Assembly (NCBI GenBank): GCA_945929965.1
Contig: CAMEOT010000017.1
Coordinates: 1 to 60,510 of the forward strand
Source of the DNA: an uncultured Lachnospiraceae bacterium
Lineage (GTDB): Bacteria > Bacillota > Clostridia > Lachnospirales > Lachnospiraceae
Length of the DNA: 60,510 bases
Direction: 5' to 3'
A program made the position numbers and the translations under genes. Below the pieces are notes generated by a model that was given only the letters and a program-made list of their open reading frames with translations, had not been told where the DNA came from and made no database searches. This document shows positions 26,592-35,836 of the stretch, in pieces (positions within the stretch are counted from its first letter, which is position 1; each line of letters begins with the position of its first letter).

Positions 26592-28494
26592 TCTTACAAA
26601 TTATAATCCCTCCCAGCGGGAGGCTGTGACGTTCGGAGAGGGTCCGCTTTTGGTACTGGCGGGCCCGGGCTCCGGCAAGACATTTACCATTACACAGAGA
26701 ATCCTCTATCTGATCCATGAGAAACAGATCCCGCCACAGAAGCTTTTGGTAATCACTTTTACCAGAGAAGCGGCGGTCTCCATGAGACAGCGCTTTTTAC
26801 AGATTTCTCCACAACATACCACCGTCAACTTTGGAACATTTCATTCTTGTTTTTATCAGATACTGCTCAGATCGGGCAGAGTTTCACCAGGTAATATTTT
26901 AAATGAAAAACAGAAAAAGGAACTGATTTATCCGGTTCTGAAAAAAATAAAAGCACACAACGCATTGTCCGCCACAGACTTGCCGGAGCTGGCGAAAAAC
27001 CTTCTCACAGCAATCGGTTATTATAAAAATACCGGTGATCTGCAAAGCAGTATGGACAGACTTCCGGAAGAATGGAAGAATGACTTTGCACAGGTTTATT
27101 CCGGGTATGAGGAAGCGAGAAAAAGAATCCGGGGACTGGATTTTGATGACATGCTGAAGGAATGCGAGGAACTCCTGCAAAAAGATGACGCATTGCGGAT
27201 ATACTGGCAGAATCTTTTTTCTTATATTTTAATTGATGAATTTCAGGATATTAATTACAGACAGTATTGCATTGTGCGGCTACTGGCCCAGAAGCATAAA
27301 AATGTATTCGCAGTGGGAGATGATGATCAGGCGATTTACGGGTTCCGTGGAGCGAAACCTGCCTGTATGAAGCAGTTTGTACAGGAATTCGGGGCAAAAC
27401 AGATCATACTTTCGACGAATTACCGCAGCCATCAGGATATTGTGGAAGCATCCCTGGCGGTGATAGCGGAGAACAGTGATCGATTCCCAAAGAATCTGGA
27501 ACCTTGTGAAGCCAACAGGCGGCACTCAGGCAAGATGGATAAAAAGAATTATCACGTTAGAATTCGGGAGTTTAGTGGTGCTAAGGAACAACTGCAGTTT
27601 CTGATGCGACAATTAAAGGATCGGACAGAGGGAGAAACTTATGGGATCTTGTTTCGTACCAACCTGGCAATGCAGAGCGTGGCAGCCAGTCTGACCAGGG
27701 AAGGAATTCCGTTTTCCATAAAAGAACATGGGAAAAATATTTATGACCATTTTATTGTACAGGATATTCTTGCATATCTTCGGATAGCGCAGGGGACGGC
27801 GGCGAGAGCGGATTATCTGCGAGTGGTCAATAAGCCGTTTCGGAATATTTCGCGAGAGGCATTTGGAGGTGAGATAACCCTGCAGGCACTGGAACACTAC
27901 TATGCGGATCTGATGAGACAAACAGGGGCTGGCTATCTGAGAAGTGCTTACGATGCCGTACGACTATTAAGGCGACAGATGGAATTCGTGAAAAATACAG
28001 ATCTGAAGCTGGCAGTATGGTTCCTGCGAAAAGCCTGTGGATACGAGAATTATCTGCAACAGAGACAGAGGATGGAACAGACGGAAGAATGGATGGAGAT
28101 TTTAGATTTTATCACGGAGGAAGCAGGGCAGTATAAAACGCTGCGGGAATGGCAAGAAGCACAGGAAGTTTACAGAGAACAGCTGCAAAAGGAAAATGAG
28201 TATCATCCTAAGAAGGGCAGGGAAGAAAGCGCAGATAGCCAGATCCGCTTACTTACCGTGCATGCATCCAAAGGACTGGAATTCGATCATGTGTGGATCC
28301 CGGACTGTAATGAGAAGACATTTCCTCATGGCAATGTACAGAATACGGAACACCTTGAAGAAGAGCGACGCATCTTCTATGTGGCAATGACCAGAGCAAA
28401 AAAAAACCTGGAACTTCTCTGCCTTACAGGTACAGCAGAGCGTCCCAGGTTCCCATCCAGATTCCTTATTCCTCTGAATCGTTATCGTCGATGA
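26584..28494 (+). CDS. UvrD/PcrA-type superfamily I DNA helicase
   Basis: A 636-residue 3'-5' helicase-like ATPase, shorter than PcrA (about 740). All SF1A motifs are visible: NPSQREAV (Q-motif), [12 protein letters not shown] (I) near residue 29, TFTREAA (Ia), LIDEFQDIN (II), [13 protein letters not shown] (III), [11 protein letters not shown] (IV), [18 protein letters not shown] (V) and [19 protein letters not shown] (VI). The Tudor-like C-terminal tail of PcrA is missing. ATG 26584 lies inside the end of gltX, so the two are coupled. The last 29 bases overlap the convergent DUF1292 gene. Confidence 0.93.
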   Translation: MSDLTNYNPSQREAVTFGEGPLLVLAGPGSGKTFTITQRILYLIHEKQIPPQKLLVITFTREAAVSMRQRFLQISPQHTTVNFGTFHSCFYQILLRSGRVSPGNILNEKQKKELIYPVLKKIKAHNALSATDLPELAKNLLTAIGYYKNTGDLQSSMDRLPEEWKNDFAQVYSGYEEARKRIRGLDFDDMLKECEELLQKDDALRIYWQNLFSYILIDEFQDINYRQYCIVRLLAQKHKNVFAVGDDDQAIYGFRGAKPACMKQFVQEFGAKQIILSTNYRSHQDIVEASLAVIAENSDRFPKNLEPCEANRRHSGKMDKKNYHVRIREFSGAKEQLQFLMRQLKDRTEGETYGILFRTNLAMQSVAASLTREGIPFSIKEHGKNIYDHFIVQDILAYLRIAQGTAARADYLRVVNKPFRNISREAFGGEITLQALEHYYADLMRQTGAGYLRSAYDAVRLLRRQMEFVKNTDLKLAVWFLRKACGYENYLQQRQRMEQTEEWMEILDFITEEAGQYKTLREWQEAQEVYREQLQKENEYHPKKGREESADSQIRLLTVHASKGLEFDHVWIPDCNEKTFPHGNVQNTEHLEEERRIFYVAMTRAKKNLELLCLTGTAERPRFPSRFLIPLNRYRR

Positions 28495-28798
28495 TCTCAT
28501 CGAATTCACAACTGTCCAGATACTCATCAAAAGCATCGGCAACTCTTTCGTAGACATCATCATCTTCAATGTATTCGAGAACAGGCTCTTCATTCGGGTC
28601 ATCCGGATTCTCGGCATATCCGTAGAACCATACTTCTCCGTCTTCGTTTTCGCCGTCTTCATCCAGAGGCAGAAGCACGATATAATCCTTAGCCTCCACG
28701 GTGAGAATGGTGATGATCGCACAGTTTACGACAGTGCCATCTTCCAGTTCCAGCTCAACGGTCATCTCTTCATCTTCATAACTTTCTTTTTTACCCAT
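28466..28798 (-). CDS. DUF1292 family acidic protein
   Basis: A 110-residue very acidic protein of the DUF1292 (YrzB-like) family: VELELEDGTVVNCAIITILTVEAKDYIVLLPLDEDGE, where the family core is a two-strand beta unit (given as about residues 13-50). The C-terminal third is nearly all Asp/Glu. AGGAGG lies 5 bases before the ATG at 28798. Function is unknown in all members. Its 3' end overlaps the helicase gene by 29 bases tail-to-tail; it has its own promoter back-to-back with that of the GH13-like gene. Confidence 0.88.
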   Translation of the reverse strand: MGKKESYEDEEMTVELELEDGTVVNCAIITILTVEAKDYIVLLPLDEDGENEDGEVWFYGYAENPDDPNEEPVLEYIEDDDVYERVADAFDEYLDSCEFDEIIDDNDSEE

Positions 28799-28847
28799 GG
28801 GAATCCTCCTGTGATGTTTTTTGGGTGTAACAGTACTTTGTTCCTTT

Positions 28848-28876
28848 ATTATAATCGTTTACGGATATTCTTGCAA
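28848..28876 (-). promoter_or_regulatory. sigma-A promoter of the DUF1292 gene
   Basis: On the minus strand: TTGCAA (28871-28876), 17-bp spacer, TATAAT (28848-28853). Only three bases separate this -35 from the -35 of the divergent promoter at 28880. Confidence 0.8.
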
Positions 28877-28879
28877 TGC

Positions 28880-28908
28880 TTGTTTTTCTTAAGGTTACCG
28901 ACTATAAT
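28880..28908 (+). promoter_or_regulatory. sigma-A promoter of the GH13-like gene
   Basis: TTGTTT (28880-28885), 17-bp spacer, perfect TATAAT (28903-28908), start near 28915. The in-frame ATG at 28876 lies upstream of this promoter and so is not the start codon. Confidence 0.8.
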
Positions 28909-28953
28909 AAAATAGTGAGAAAAGACAAATCAGCCAGAAGATGGAGTGTAGCA

Positions 28954-30888
28954 ATGACAGAAAGAAAGCATGCAATAAAGCCGTATCCGCTGGGAGCACA
29001 CCCGGAGGACGGAGCGATACGTTTCGCTTACGCGTCCGGGAAAAAGGATTGCGGCATTATCCTATATGACAGAGAGAGCGGTAAAAAATTACACAAAATC
29101 CCATTCTGCCGAGAAGAGCGGATGGGAAATGTCTACTGCAAATACCTGGAACTGGATCCTAAACAGATCGGATATCAGTTCTATGAAGAGGAACGGATCG
29201 TGCCGGATCTGCATGCACGGGGCTTCTTAAGTAAGCCTGCTTACGGAAAAACACGAAAAAATGGCAATCGCATTGCGGTATTTCCCGGAGAGGATTTCGA
29301 CTGGGAGCAGGATGAACACCCGATGCTTTCCTATTGTGAGAGCGTATGTTATTGCATGCATGTCCGTGGATTTACCATGCATGCTTCCTCCAAGGTGGCA
29401 CACAGAGGCACCTTTGCAGGAATTGCGGAGAAACTGGATTATCTGCAGGAAATCGGCATCACGACGGTGGAAATGCAGCCTGTTTATGAATTTGATGAGA
29501 CTCCGGAAGAGGTGCTCCCGAAGACATCCGCAGATATGGCAGCCACAGCAGGAGAAAATGGTGGAGAATTCCCCGGTTACCTTGTACTGAACTACTGGGG
29601 TTACCGGGAGGGCTTTTATTATGCACCGAAAGCCTCCTATGCGGCAGGAGAAGATGCGGCGACGGAATTCAGACAACTGGTGAAGGAATTTCATAAGCGC
29701 AGAATGGAAGTGATCTTACAGTTTTATTTCCCTAAAGGGATGGATGTGACAGAGATCGGGAATATTTTACGGTTCTGGGTATTAACTTATCATGTGGATG
29801 GGTTCCATCTGATGGGAGAGATACCGGCACAGGCATTGGCAGGAGACCCTGCACTGCGAGATACCAAACTGTGGTATTACGATTTTGATGCAGCGAAGCT
29901 CTACGATCCGCCACAGAAGCCGGAGTATCGGAATCTTGCCGAATACCGGGACGATTATCTGTACACCATGCGCAGATTTTTAAAAGGCGATGATAACATG
30001 CTTTCGGGCGTCTTGTATGAGATGCGCCATATTCCTGCCAATATGGGACGGATCCATTATTTGTCCAATTATTACGGATTTACCCTGATGGATATGGTGT
30101 CTTATGACCATAAGCATAACGAAGCCAACGGCGAGGGCAATCGGGATGGTAACGATTATAATTGCAGCTGGAACTGTGGTGAGGAAGGTACCTCCCGACG
30201 CAAAAAAGTGCTGGCTCTCCGGCAAAAACAGTTACAGAATGCATTTTGTATGCTGTTATTGACCCAGTCCACGCCGCTGATCTTCATGGGAGACGAATTC
30301 GGTAATTCCCAACAGGGAAATAACAATCCCTACTGTCAGGATAATAAAATTACCTGGCTGAACTGGCAGGATAAGGAGAAAAATGCCGGTCTGCTGGCTT
30401 TCTGGAAACAGATGATCGCTTTCCGTAAGGCACATCCGATCCTGCATCCGGAGGAAGAGCTTCGGATCCTGGATACGTTATCCTGTGGTTATCCGGATCT
30501 GTCCTACCACGGACAAAATGCATGGAGACCTCAGACAGAGAGTTATAACAGGCACGTGGGCATGATGTATTGCGGAAAATATGCAAAGACCAAGGCAGGT
30601 GCAGATGATTCTTTTCTCTATGTTGCCATGAATATGCATTGGGAACCTCAGAAGCTGGCATTTCCAAAGCTTCCGAAGGGTATGGAATGGAAATTGGTTT
30701 TAGCGACGGAAGAAGCAGGGAATATCTTGACAGTGCAGGAGAGAGAAGAACAGATGGCTGATCAGACGAGGACCATAGCCCCCAGGAGCATTGCCGTCTA
30801 CGAAGGCGTGATGGGAATATCACAGGACAAGGGAAAAAGTACCGGTAAGAGCCGGAAAAAGAAATCGGAATCTTCTGAAGAAAGATGA
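28954..30888 (+). CDS. Isoamylase/GlgX-like GH13 protein lacking all catalytic residues
   Basis: A 644-residue protein with the layout of a debranching enzyme: N-terminal beta domain (about 10-110), (beta/alpha)8 barrel (about 130-500) and C-terminal beta domain. Structural signatures are well kept: VSYDHKHNEANGEGNRDG and SWNCGEEGTSRR after residue 380, and IFMGDEFGNSQQGNNNPYCQ. Yet the nucleophile Asp (GFRFD) is Met287 in DGFHLMGE, the acid/base Glu (KLIAEPWD) is Tyr309 in KLWYYDFD, and the third Asp (AHDGFTL) is Tyr374 in NYYGFTL. Region I VILDVVYNH reads VILQFYFPK. So it is probably a non-hydrolytic, perhaps glycan-binding, paralogue. The frame is intact with a good promoter and ribosome site, so it is not a decaying pseudogene. 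Confidence 0.85.
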   Translation: MTERKHAIKPYPLGAHPEDGAIRFAYASGKKDCGIILYDRESGKKLHKIPFCREERMGNVYCKYLELDPKQIGYQFYEEERIVPDLHARGFLSKPAYGKTRKNGNRIAVFPGEDFDWEQDEHPMLSYCESVCYCMHVRGFTMHASSKVAHRGTFAGIAEKLDYLQEIGITTVEMQPVYEFDETPEEVLPKTSADMAATAGENGGEFPGYLVLNYWGYREGFYYAPKASYAAGEDAATEFRQLVKEFHKRRMEVILQFYFPKGMDVTEIGNILRFWVLTYHVDGFHLMGEIPAQALAGDPALRDTKLWYYDFDAAKLYDPPQKPEYRNLAEYRDDYLYTMRRFLKGDDNMLSGVLYEMRHIPANMGRIHYLSNYYGFTLMDMVSYDHKHNEANGEGNRDGNDYNCSWNCGEEGTSRRKKVLALRQKQLQNAFCMLLLTQSTPLIFMGDEFGNSQQGNNNPYCQDNKITWLNWQDKEKNAGLLAFWKQMIAFRKAHPILHPEEELRILDTLSCGYPDLSYHGQNAWRPQTESYNRHVGMMYCGKYAKTKAGADDSFLYVAMNMHWEPQKLAFPKLPKGMEWKLVLATEEAGNILTVQEREEQMADQTRTIAPRSIAVYEGVMGISQDKGKSTGKSRKKKSESSEER

Positions 30889-30897
30889 TAGAACGAA

Positions 30898-31470
30898 ATG
30901 AATATCTGGAAACATTTTAAAACGATCACACACCATAAGGTTCTGGTGGCAAAGGGCTGCTTTAAGGTAGGTCTGTATAAACAGGGACTGTTACACGATA
31001 TGTCGAAATACAGCCCCACAGAGTTCTGGGTAGGAGCAAAGTATTACCAGGGTGACCGCAGCCCCAACAACGCGGAGAGAGAGGATATCGGTTATTCCAG
31101 TGCTTGGCTGCACCACAAGGGCAGGAACAAGCATCATTACGAATACTGGATCGATTACAGTATGCAGGCATTGCCGGGCGGAATGGCACCGGTACCCATG
31201 CCGGATCGTTATATTGCGGAGATGATCATGGACCGGATCGCCGCCAGTAAGGTTTACATGGGAGACAAATATACGGACAGATCACCGTTAGATTACTATT
31301 ATCGGGGCACAGATAAGGCACCTATCCATCCTAAGACAAAGGCAAAGCTTCTGTATGTGCTGGAAATGCTGGCAGAACAGGGCGAAGAGAAAACCTTTCA
31401 ATTTATCAAAGAGGAACTGGTACAGCATAAACGATGTATGGACTGGCACCAGCTGGAAAAAGCGGAATAG
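30898..31470 (+). CDS. DUF5662 family protein
   Basis: A 190-residue soluble protein of the DUF5662 family, function unknown. His-rich motifs resemble metal-dependent HD-type sites: ITHHKVLV near residues 10-17, GLLHDMSKYSPTEFW near 30-45, and WLHHKGRNKHHYEYW near 67-82. These His/Asp residues may coordinate metal, but no phosphohydrolase activity is shown. The gene starts 9 bases after the GH13-like stop, with a weak AAGA ribosome site, so it probably belongs to the same transcript. Confidence 0.8.
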   Translation: MNIWKHFKTITHHKVLVAKGCFKVGLYKQGLLHDMSKYSPTEFWVGAKYYQGDRSPNNAEREDIGYSSAWLHHKGRNKHHYEYWIDYSMQALPGGMAPVPMPDRYIAEMIMDRIAASKVYMGDKYTDRSPLDYYYRGTDKAPIHPKTKAKLLYVLEMLAEQGEEKTFQFIKEELVQHKRCMDWHQLEKAE

Positions 31471-31504
31471 AATAGTAAATAAACAGTGGTAAGTAGAGGA
31501 TCCT

Positions 31505-31747
31505 ATGAACTGTATCATTCTGTTATTATTACTATTTTGTGGGGGAAATTCCTGTGGCAACAACAATTCCTGTGGCAGTTCGAATGCCTGCGGCGCCCGC
31601 CGCCTGGAAGATGCGGGGTGCTGTGGAGACAGAGACTGCAGACCGCTAAGGCCGGATTTCCCGAATTTTACACCGGTGGATGATCCGGCATTTTCCAGAA
31701 GAAATGATGGGAAATGTGAGACCTGCGGATGTGAACAGAATTCCTGA
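31505..31747 (+). CDS. Small cysteine-rich protein
   Basis: An 80-residue protein with 11 Cys. It begins with a short hydrophobic stretch (MNCIILLLLLFCGG), followed by a C-G-x3-x-C-G repeat (SCGNNNSCGSSNACG), a CCGDRDC cluster, a Pro/Asp-rich middle and a terminal CETCGC. AGAGGA lies 4 bases before the ATG, and a terminator follows 14 bases after the stop. The hydrophobic Gly/Cys start recalls small high-cysteine proteins annotated in Clostridia, function unknown. Metal binding, membrane association or a peptide product are all possible; I cannot decide. Confidence 0.65.
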   Translation: MNCIILLLLLFCGGNSCGNNNSCGSSNACGARRLEDAGCCGDRDCRPLRPDFPNFTPVDDPAFSRRNDGKCETCGCEQNS

Positions 31748-31761
31748 AATATGGGAAGATC

Positions 31762-31801
31762 AAAAGCCCTCAGGCTGTACCTTCAGCTTGAGGGCTTTTC
31801 T
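31762..31801. terminator. Bidirectional terminator between the Cys-rich gene and potD
   Basis: Stem aaaagccctca/tgagggctttt (31762-31772 with 31789-31799) with A-run and T-run ends serves both converging units. Confidence 0.88.
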
Positions 31802-31816
31802 TTGCTTTATATAGAA

Positions 31817-32881
31817 TTAATTGGACATAACTTCTTTCCAGTATTTGTTGAAAAGCTCTTCGCCATCCTCACCGAGGTACAGGAAGGTCTCCAGATTGTT
31901 ATACTGTGTCAGATCCGGGAAAGCGATGGGAGAGTTCTTCAGGTCCTCATCCTCGATCAGCTCTCTTGCAGCGGTATTGGGGGTACCGTAGGTAATGTAC
32001 TCGAAATTCTTCAGAGCTACATCCGGACGGCACATGAAATCAATGAATTTCTCTGCATTTTCCTTGTTAGGAGCATTCTTGGGAATAACCCAGCCGTCAA
32101 TCCATACATTTGTACCTTCCTCAGGAATGACATAATCGAGATCCGGATTTTCCCCGATCACATAAATGGCATCACCGGAGAACATTACACCGATCGCAGC
32201 CTCGCCGCCGATCATTTTATCACGTACCTGATCTACAACATATGCCTGTACCAGAGGCTTCTGGGCGATGAGATCATTGGTAGCTATCTGGAGCTCGGAT
32301 TCGTCCAGACTGTTAGAAGAGAAGCCGTTTTTCTTCAGAGCAACCATAAAGCTGTCTTTAATAGAATCCATCATCAGAATATTATCAGCATATTTTTCAT
32401 CCCACAGGTCTGCCCATTTGGTGGGAGGAGTATCTACCATGGTTTTATTGTAGATGATTCCAACAGTTCCCCAACAATAAGGAACACAATATTTGTTACC
32501 GGGATCGTAAGCAGCAGCCTGCTCGTAGTACTGGGCACCGATGTTTTCTTTGGCATTGGGAATCTTATCGTAATCCAGTTCCTGAATCAGATCATTCTCG
32601 ATCATTTTCTGTACCATGTAATCGGAAGGACATACCACATCATAAGCGGATGAACCGGCTTCCACCTTTGGATACATGATCTCGTTGGTCTCAAATTCGT
32701 CATAGACCACTTTGATGCCGGTCTCTTCCTCAAACATAGTGAGAGTCTCCGGATCGATATATTCTCCCCAGTTGTAGACGATGACTTCACCGTTTTCACC
32801 GGCAGAGGAAGAGGATCCGCAGCCGGTCAGAGCAGTTGCGGTAAAGATGCCGCACAGAAGCAGTGCAATAAATTTTTTCAT
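31817..32881 (-). CDS. potD: Spermidine/putrescine-binding lipoprotein PotD
   Basis: A 354-residue periplasmic-type binding protein anchored as a lipoprotein: signal helix and lipobox LTGC near residue 21. The mature part begins VIVYNWGEYIDPETLTMFEEETG, the PotD/PotF hallmark (about residues 33-56), then YDVVCPSDYMVQKMI, PYCWGTVGIIYN, and the C-terminal VALKNFEYITYGTPNTAA. Acidic/aromatic residues typical of polyamine binding are present. It is the last gene of potABCD; AGGAGG precedes the ATG. The exact polyamine cannot be told. Confidence 0.93.
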   Translation of the reverse strand: MKKFIALLLCGIFTATALTGCGSSSSAGENGEVIVYNWGEYIDPETLTMFEEETGIKVVYDEFETNEIMYPKVEAGSSAYDVVCPSDYMVQKMIENDLIQELDYDKIPNAKENIGAQYYEQAAAYDPGNKYCVPYCWGTVGIIYNKTMVDTPPTKWADLWDEKYADNILMMDSIKDSFMVALKKNGFSSNSLDESELQIATNDLIAQKPLVQAYVVDQVRDKMIGGEAAIGVMFSGDAIYVIGENPDLDYVIPEEGTNVWIDGWVIPKNAPNKENAEKFIDFMCRPDVALKNFEYITYGTPNTAARELIEDEDLKNSPIAFPDLTQYNNLETFLYLGEDGEELFNKYWKEVMSN

Positions 32882-32913
32882 TTATTTTCCTCCTAAAATA
32901 TATGTAGAAAAAG

Positions 32914-33690
32914 TTATTTCTTTTTCTTTCCTTTGGGTGTGTAGTTTACTAACAAAAGTAAAATCAATACAGTTACGAATATAATGGTGGACAGTGCATA
33001 CATTTCCGGTTTAATCCCCTTTTTCACTTCCGTATAGATCTTAGTGGAAAGGGTGTCAACACCGGGTCCCTTGGTAAAGTGCGTAATGATAAAGTCATCC
33101 AGTGACATGGTAAATGCCATCAGAAAACCGGATAAAATACCCGGCAGGATATCCGGAAATACTACTTTGAAAAAGGCATACGTATGAGAAGAGCCCAGGT
33201 CGAGGGCTGCCTCGTAGGTGCTTGGGTTCAGCTGCTTCATACGTGGCATTACACTTAATATCACATAAGGAATATTAAAGGTAATGTGTGCAAGCAGAAT
33301 AGTTCCGAAGCCAAACTTTATACCAAAGCTGAGGAACAGAAGCATCAGGGAGATACCGGTAACGATTTCCGCATTCAGCATGGGGATATTCGTGATTCCC
33401 ATGAGGACAGCACGACTGGTACGCTTCATGGATTGCATGGCGATGCAGGCGATCGTACCTATGAGGGTGGCAATCAGCGCAGATAATATTGCCAGCGTCA
33501 GTGTATTCCACAAAGCTTGCATAATCTGCTCGTTCCGGAACAAAGCCGCATACCACTTGGTCGTAAACCCACCCCATTTTGCACGTGTCTTACTGGCATT
33601 GAAGGAGAGCACGATCAAAGTAATAATGGGGGCGTATAAAAAGATAAAAATCAGTCCCAGATATATTTTTTGTGCAGTTGTTTTGATCAT
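32914..33690 (-). CDS. potC: Polyamine ABC permease PotC
   Basis: A 258-residue inner-membrane subunit with about six helices and the ABC permease EAA loop YEAALDLGSSHTYAFFKVVFPDILPG near residues 158-183 (EAA---G---------I-LP pattern). It forms the transport channel with PotB. The start overlaps the potB stop by 4 bases. The C-terminus is Lys-rich (PKGKKKK). Confidence 0.93.
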   Translation of the reverse strand: MIKTTAQKIYLGLIFIFLYAPIITLIVLSFNASKTRAKWGGFTTKWYAALFRNEQIMQALWNTLTLAILSALIATLIGTIACIAMQSMKRTSRAVLMGITNIPMLNAEIVTGISLMLLFLSFGIKFGFGTILLAHITFNIPYVILSVMPRMKQLNPSTYEAALDLGSSHTYAFFKVVFPDILPGILSGFLMAFTMSLDDFIITHFTKGPGVDTLSTKIYTEVKKGIKPEMYALSTIIFVTVLILLLLVNYTPKGKKKK

Positions 33691-34508
33691 AATGTGTTCG
33701 CCTCCCCTTCTTTATCCGTGATCACAGAGATCACCATATTGAAGATGATGAACAGCATCAATACGATGGAGAGACCGCTTCCCAGATTCCAGTTGCCGGT
33801 CTGGGTGAATTCCTGCTCGATGACATTACCGATGAGCAGGATCTTGCTGCCCCCCAGGATCTTGCTGATGACGAAAGTAGTCAGGGCAGGGACAAACACC
33901 ATGGTGATACCGCTGAACATGCCGGGCAGACTTAAGGGGAAAATGATACGAAAGAAAGTCTGTGCACCATTGGCACCCAGGTCATAGGCGGCGTTGATTA
34001 CATTTTTGTCGATTTTGACCAGCACGTTATACAGAGGCAGTACCATAAAAGGCAAAAAGTTATATACCATACCCAGTACAATAGCGTAGGGGGTATTGAT
34101 GATATTTAACGACGGCAGATGCAGGGCGGAGAGGATGCTGTTGATCACACCGGTCTTCTCAAGCAGAGTCTGCCATGCCAGGGTACGAAGCAGAAAATTC
34201 ATCCACATGGGCAAAATGAAAATCAGTACCAGGAATGAATTCTGATTCACATTCATGTTACACAGGATCATAGCAAGAGGATATGCTAAAAGCAGGCAGA
34301 TCACAGTACTGATCACAGATAACTTCAAAGCCTCCCACAGAGCCTTGGAATGCTCGACGGTAGCAATCGCCAGAATATTATCAAATGTAAATGCGCCGCT
34401 CTTATCGGTCAGACCATAGTAGAAGACCATGCACAGAGGCACGATGACAAACATGGCTGACCAAAAGATAAAAGGGAGCGATAACAATTTTCTATTCATT
34501 GACTCCAA
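33687..34508 (-). CDS. potB: Polyamine ABC permease PotB
   Basis: A 273-residue permease with about six helices and the EAA-type loop [26 protein letters not shown] near residues 172-198. It pairs with PotC. Its ATG at 34508 lies inside the 3' end of potA, a 17-base overlap, so the four genes are tightly coupled. Confidence 0.93.
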   Translation of the reverse strand: MESMNRKLLSLPFIFWSAMFVIVPLCMVFYYGLTDKSGAFTFDNILAIATVEHSKALWEALKLSVISTVICLLLAYPLAMILCNMNVNQNSFLVLIFILPMWMNFLLRTLAWQTLLEKTGVINSILSALHLPSLNIINTPYAIVLGMVYNFLPFMVLPLYNVLVKIDKNVINAAYDLGANGAQTFFRIIFPLSLPGMFSGITMVFVPALTTFVISKILGGSKILLIGNVIEQEFTQTGNWNLGSGLSIVLMLFIIFNMVISVITDKEGEANTL

Positions 34509-35565
34509 TGGCCTCCTCGTCCTCAGATTCCGGCTTCTTCATGATCTGGATGTTAAAAGGATCAACCTTGATGCCGACTTTGGTTCCAACGGGAACCATT
34601 TTCGTGGACTGAACCAGCCATTCAAAGCCATTTGCCATAACTTCCATCTCATAATGAACACCCTTGAAGATAGAGTGGATCAGGGTACCCTGGAGGATGC
34701 CTTCCTCCGGTGCTACCAGCTCCACATCCTCGGGACGGATGACAACATCTACGGGCTTATTCTCACCGAAACCGGTATCTACACAGTCAAAACGGGCACC
34801 CAGGATTTCTACCAGACGATCTCTGATCATGGTGGCACCGATGATATTACTGTCACCGATAAAATCGGCAACGAAAGCATTTTCCGGTTCATTATAGATG
34901 CTCTCAGGAGTACCGATCTGCTGGATATAACCCTGGTTCATGACTACGATGGTATCGGACATGGTCAGAGCCTCTTCCTGGTCATGGGTGACATAGATGA
35001 AAGTAATGCCAAGTTCGTTCTTCAGGCGGATCAGCTCATACTGCATGTCCTGGCGAAGCTTCAGATCCAGGGCGCCCAAAGGCTCGTCTAAGAGCAGGAG
35101 CTTGGGCTCGTTCACGATCGCACGGGCGATGGCGATACGCTGTTGTTGGCCGCCACTTAAGGAATCCGGCATACGGTTCTCAAAACCATCCAGATTGACT
35201 AACTTCAGAGCGTATTTAATTTTATCGTTAATATAAGATTTACTTTTACCACTGATCTTTAATCCGAAAGCGATGTTTTCCGCAATGGTCATGTGAGGGA
35301 ACAGGGCATACTTTTGGAATACGGTATTCAAATTGCGCTTATTGGGTGGAAGGTTAGTGATATCCCGGCCTTCGAAAATAACCTGACCTTTGTCGGGTGT
35401 TTCGAAACCGCCCAGAATACGGAGGGTTGTAGTCTTTCCGCAGCCACTGGGTCCCAACAGTGTCAGGAACTCATTCTCGCGGATGTACAGATTGAGATCA
35501 TCCAGAACCATCTGATTGTCAAATGATTTTGAAATGTTCACTAAATTGACTAAAGCATTTTTCAT
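34492..35565 (-). CDS. potA: Polyamine ABC transporter ATPase PotA
   Basis: PotA, 357 residues. Walker [15 protein letters not shown] near residue 40, Q-loop, signature [14 protein letters not shown] near 140, Walker [13 protein letters not shown] and H-loop [10 protein letters not shown]. The C-terminal TOBE-type regulatory domain (about 240-357) is present ([12 protein letters not shown]). I chose ATG 35565 (GGAAGG upstream) over an in-frame ATG at 35664, because the promoter at 35646-35674 places the transcript start near 35640. Confidence 0.95.
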   Translation of the reverse strand: MKNALVNLVNISKSFDNQMVLDDLNLYIRENEFLTLLGPSGCGKTTTLRILGGFETPDKGQVIFEGRDITNLPPNKRNLNTVFQKYALFPHMTIAENIAFGLKISGKSKSYINDKIKYALKLVNLDGFENRMPDSLSGGQQQRIAIARAIVNEPKLLLLDEPLGALDLKLRQDMQYELIRLKNELGITFIYVTHDQEEALTMSDTIVVMNQGYIQQIGTPESIYNEPENAFVADFIGDSNIIGATMIRDRLVEILGARFDCVDTGFGENKPVDVVIRPEDVELVAPEEGILQGTLIHSIFKGVHYEMEVMANGFEWLVQSTKMVPVGTKVGIKVDPFNIQIMKKPESEDEEAIGVNE

Positions 35566-35645
35566 CAATTTTTTCCTTCCTGATGTAAAAAATCCTGCAA
35601 AAATTATCGAAAAACCTAAACGAAAATTTTTTGCAAGTCGAATTA

Positions 35646-35674
35646 ATATTATACGTAAATACATGGAAAGTCAA
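35646..35674 (-). promoter_or_regulatory. sigma-A promoter of potABCD
   Basis: On the minus strand: TTGACT (35669-35674), 17-bp spacer, TAATAT (35646-35651). An AT-rich leader of about 75 bases precedes potA. Confidence 0.75.
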
Positions 35675-35765
35675 TGTGAAGTTTTGCATTTTCCGGGCTA
35701 ATTTACATAAACTTTACCAGTGGGAAAAAACGGGAGTATTTTTCGGGAATTTTACAGAAAAAATG

Positions 35766-35794
35766 TTTCACAATTTTCAGAATTGTGCTATATT
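35766..35794 (+). promoter_or_regulatory. Probable promoter of the lactonase gene
   Basis: TTTCAC (35766-35771), 17-bp spacer, TATATT (35789-35794). It is divergent from the potABCD promoter. A short inverted repeat, aattttcagaatt, lies within the spacer. Confidence 0.55.
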
Positions 35795-35836
35795 TATAAA
35801 CATAAAAAGACATAGAATGCTAAGGAGGATCCGGTC

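Noticed and set aside
31751..32653. A 300-residue frame on the plus strand opposite potD
   Set aside because: potD is a full, well-recognised gene with lipobox and operon context; the opposite frame is a coding shadow with no family resemblance.
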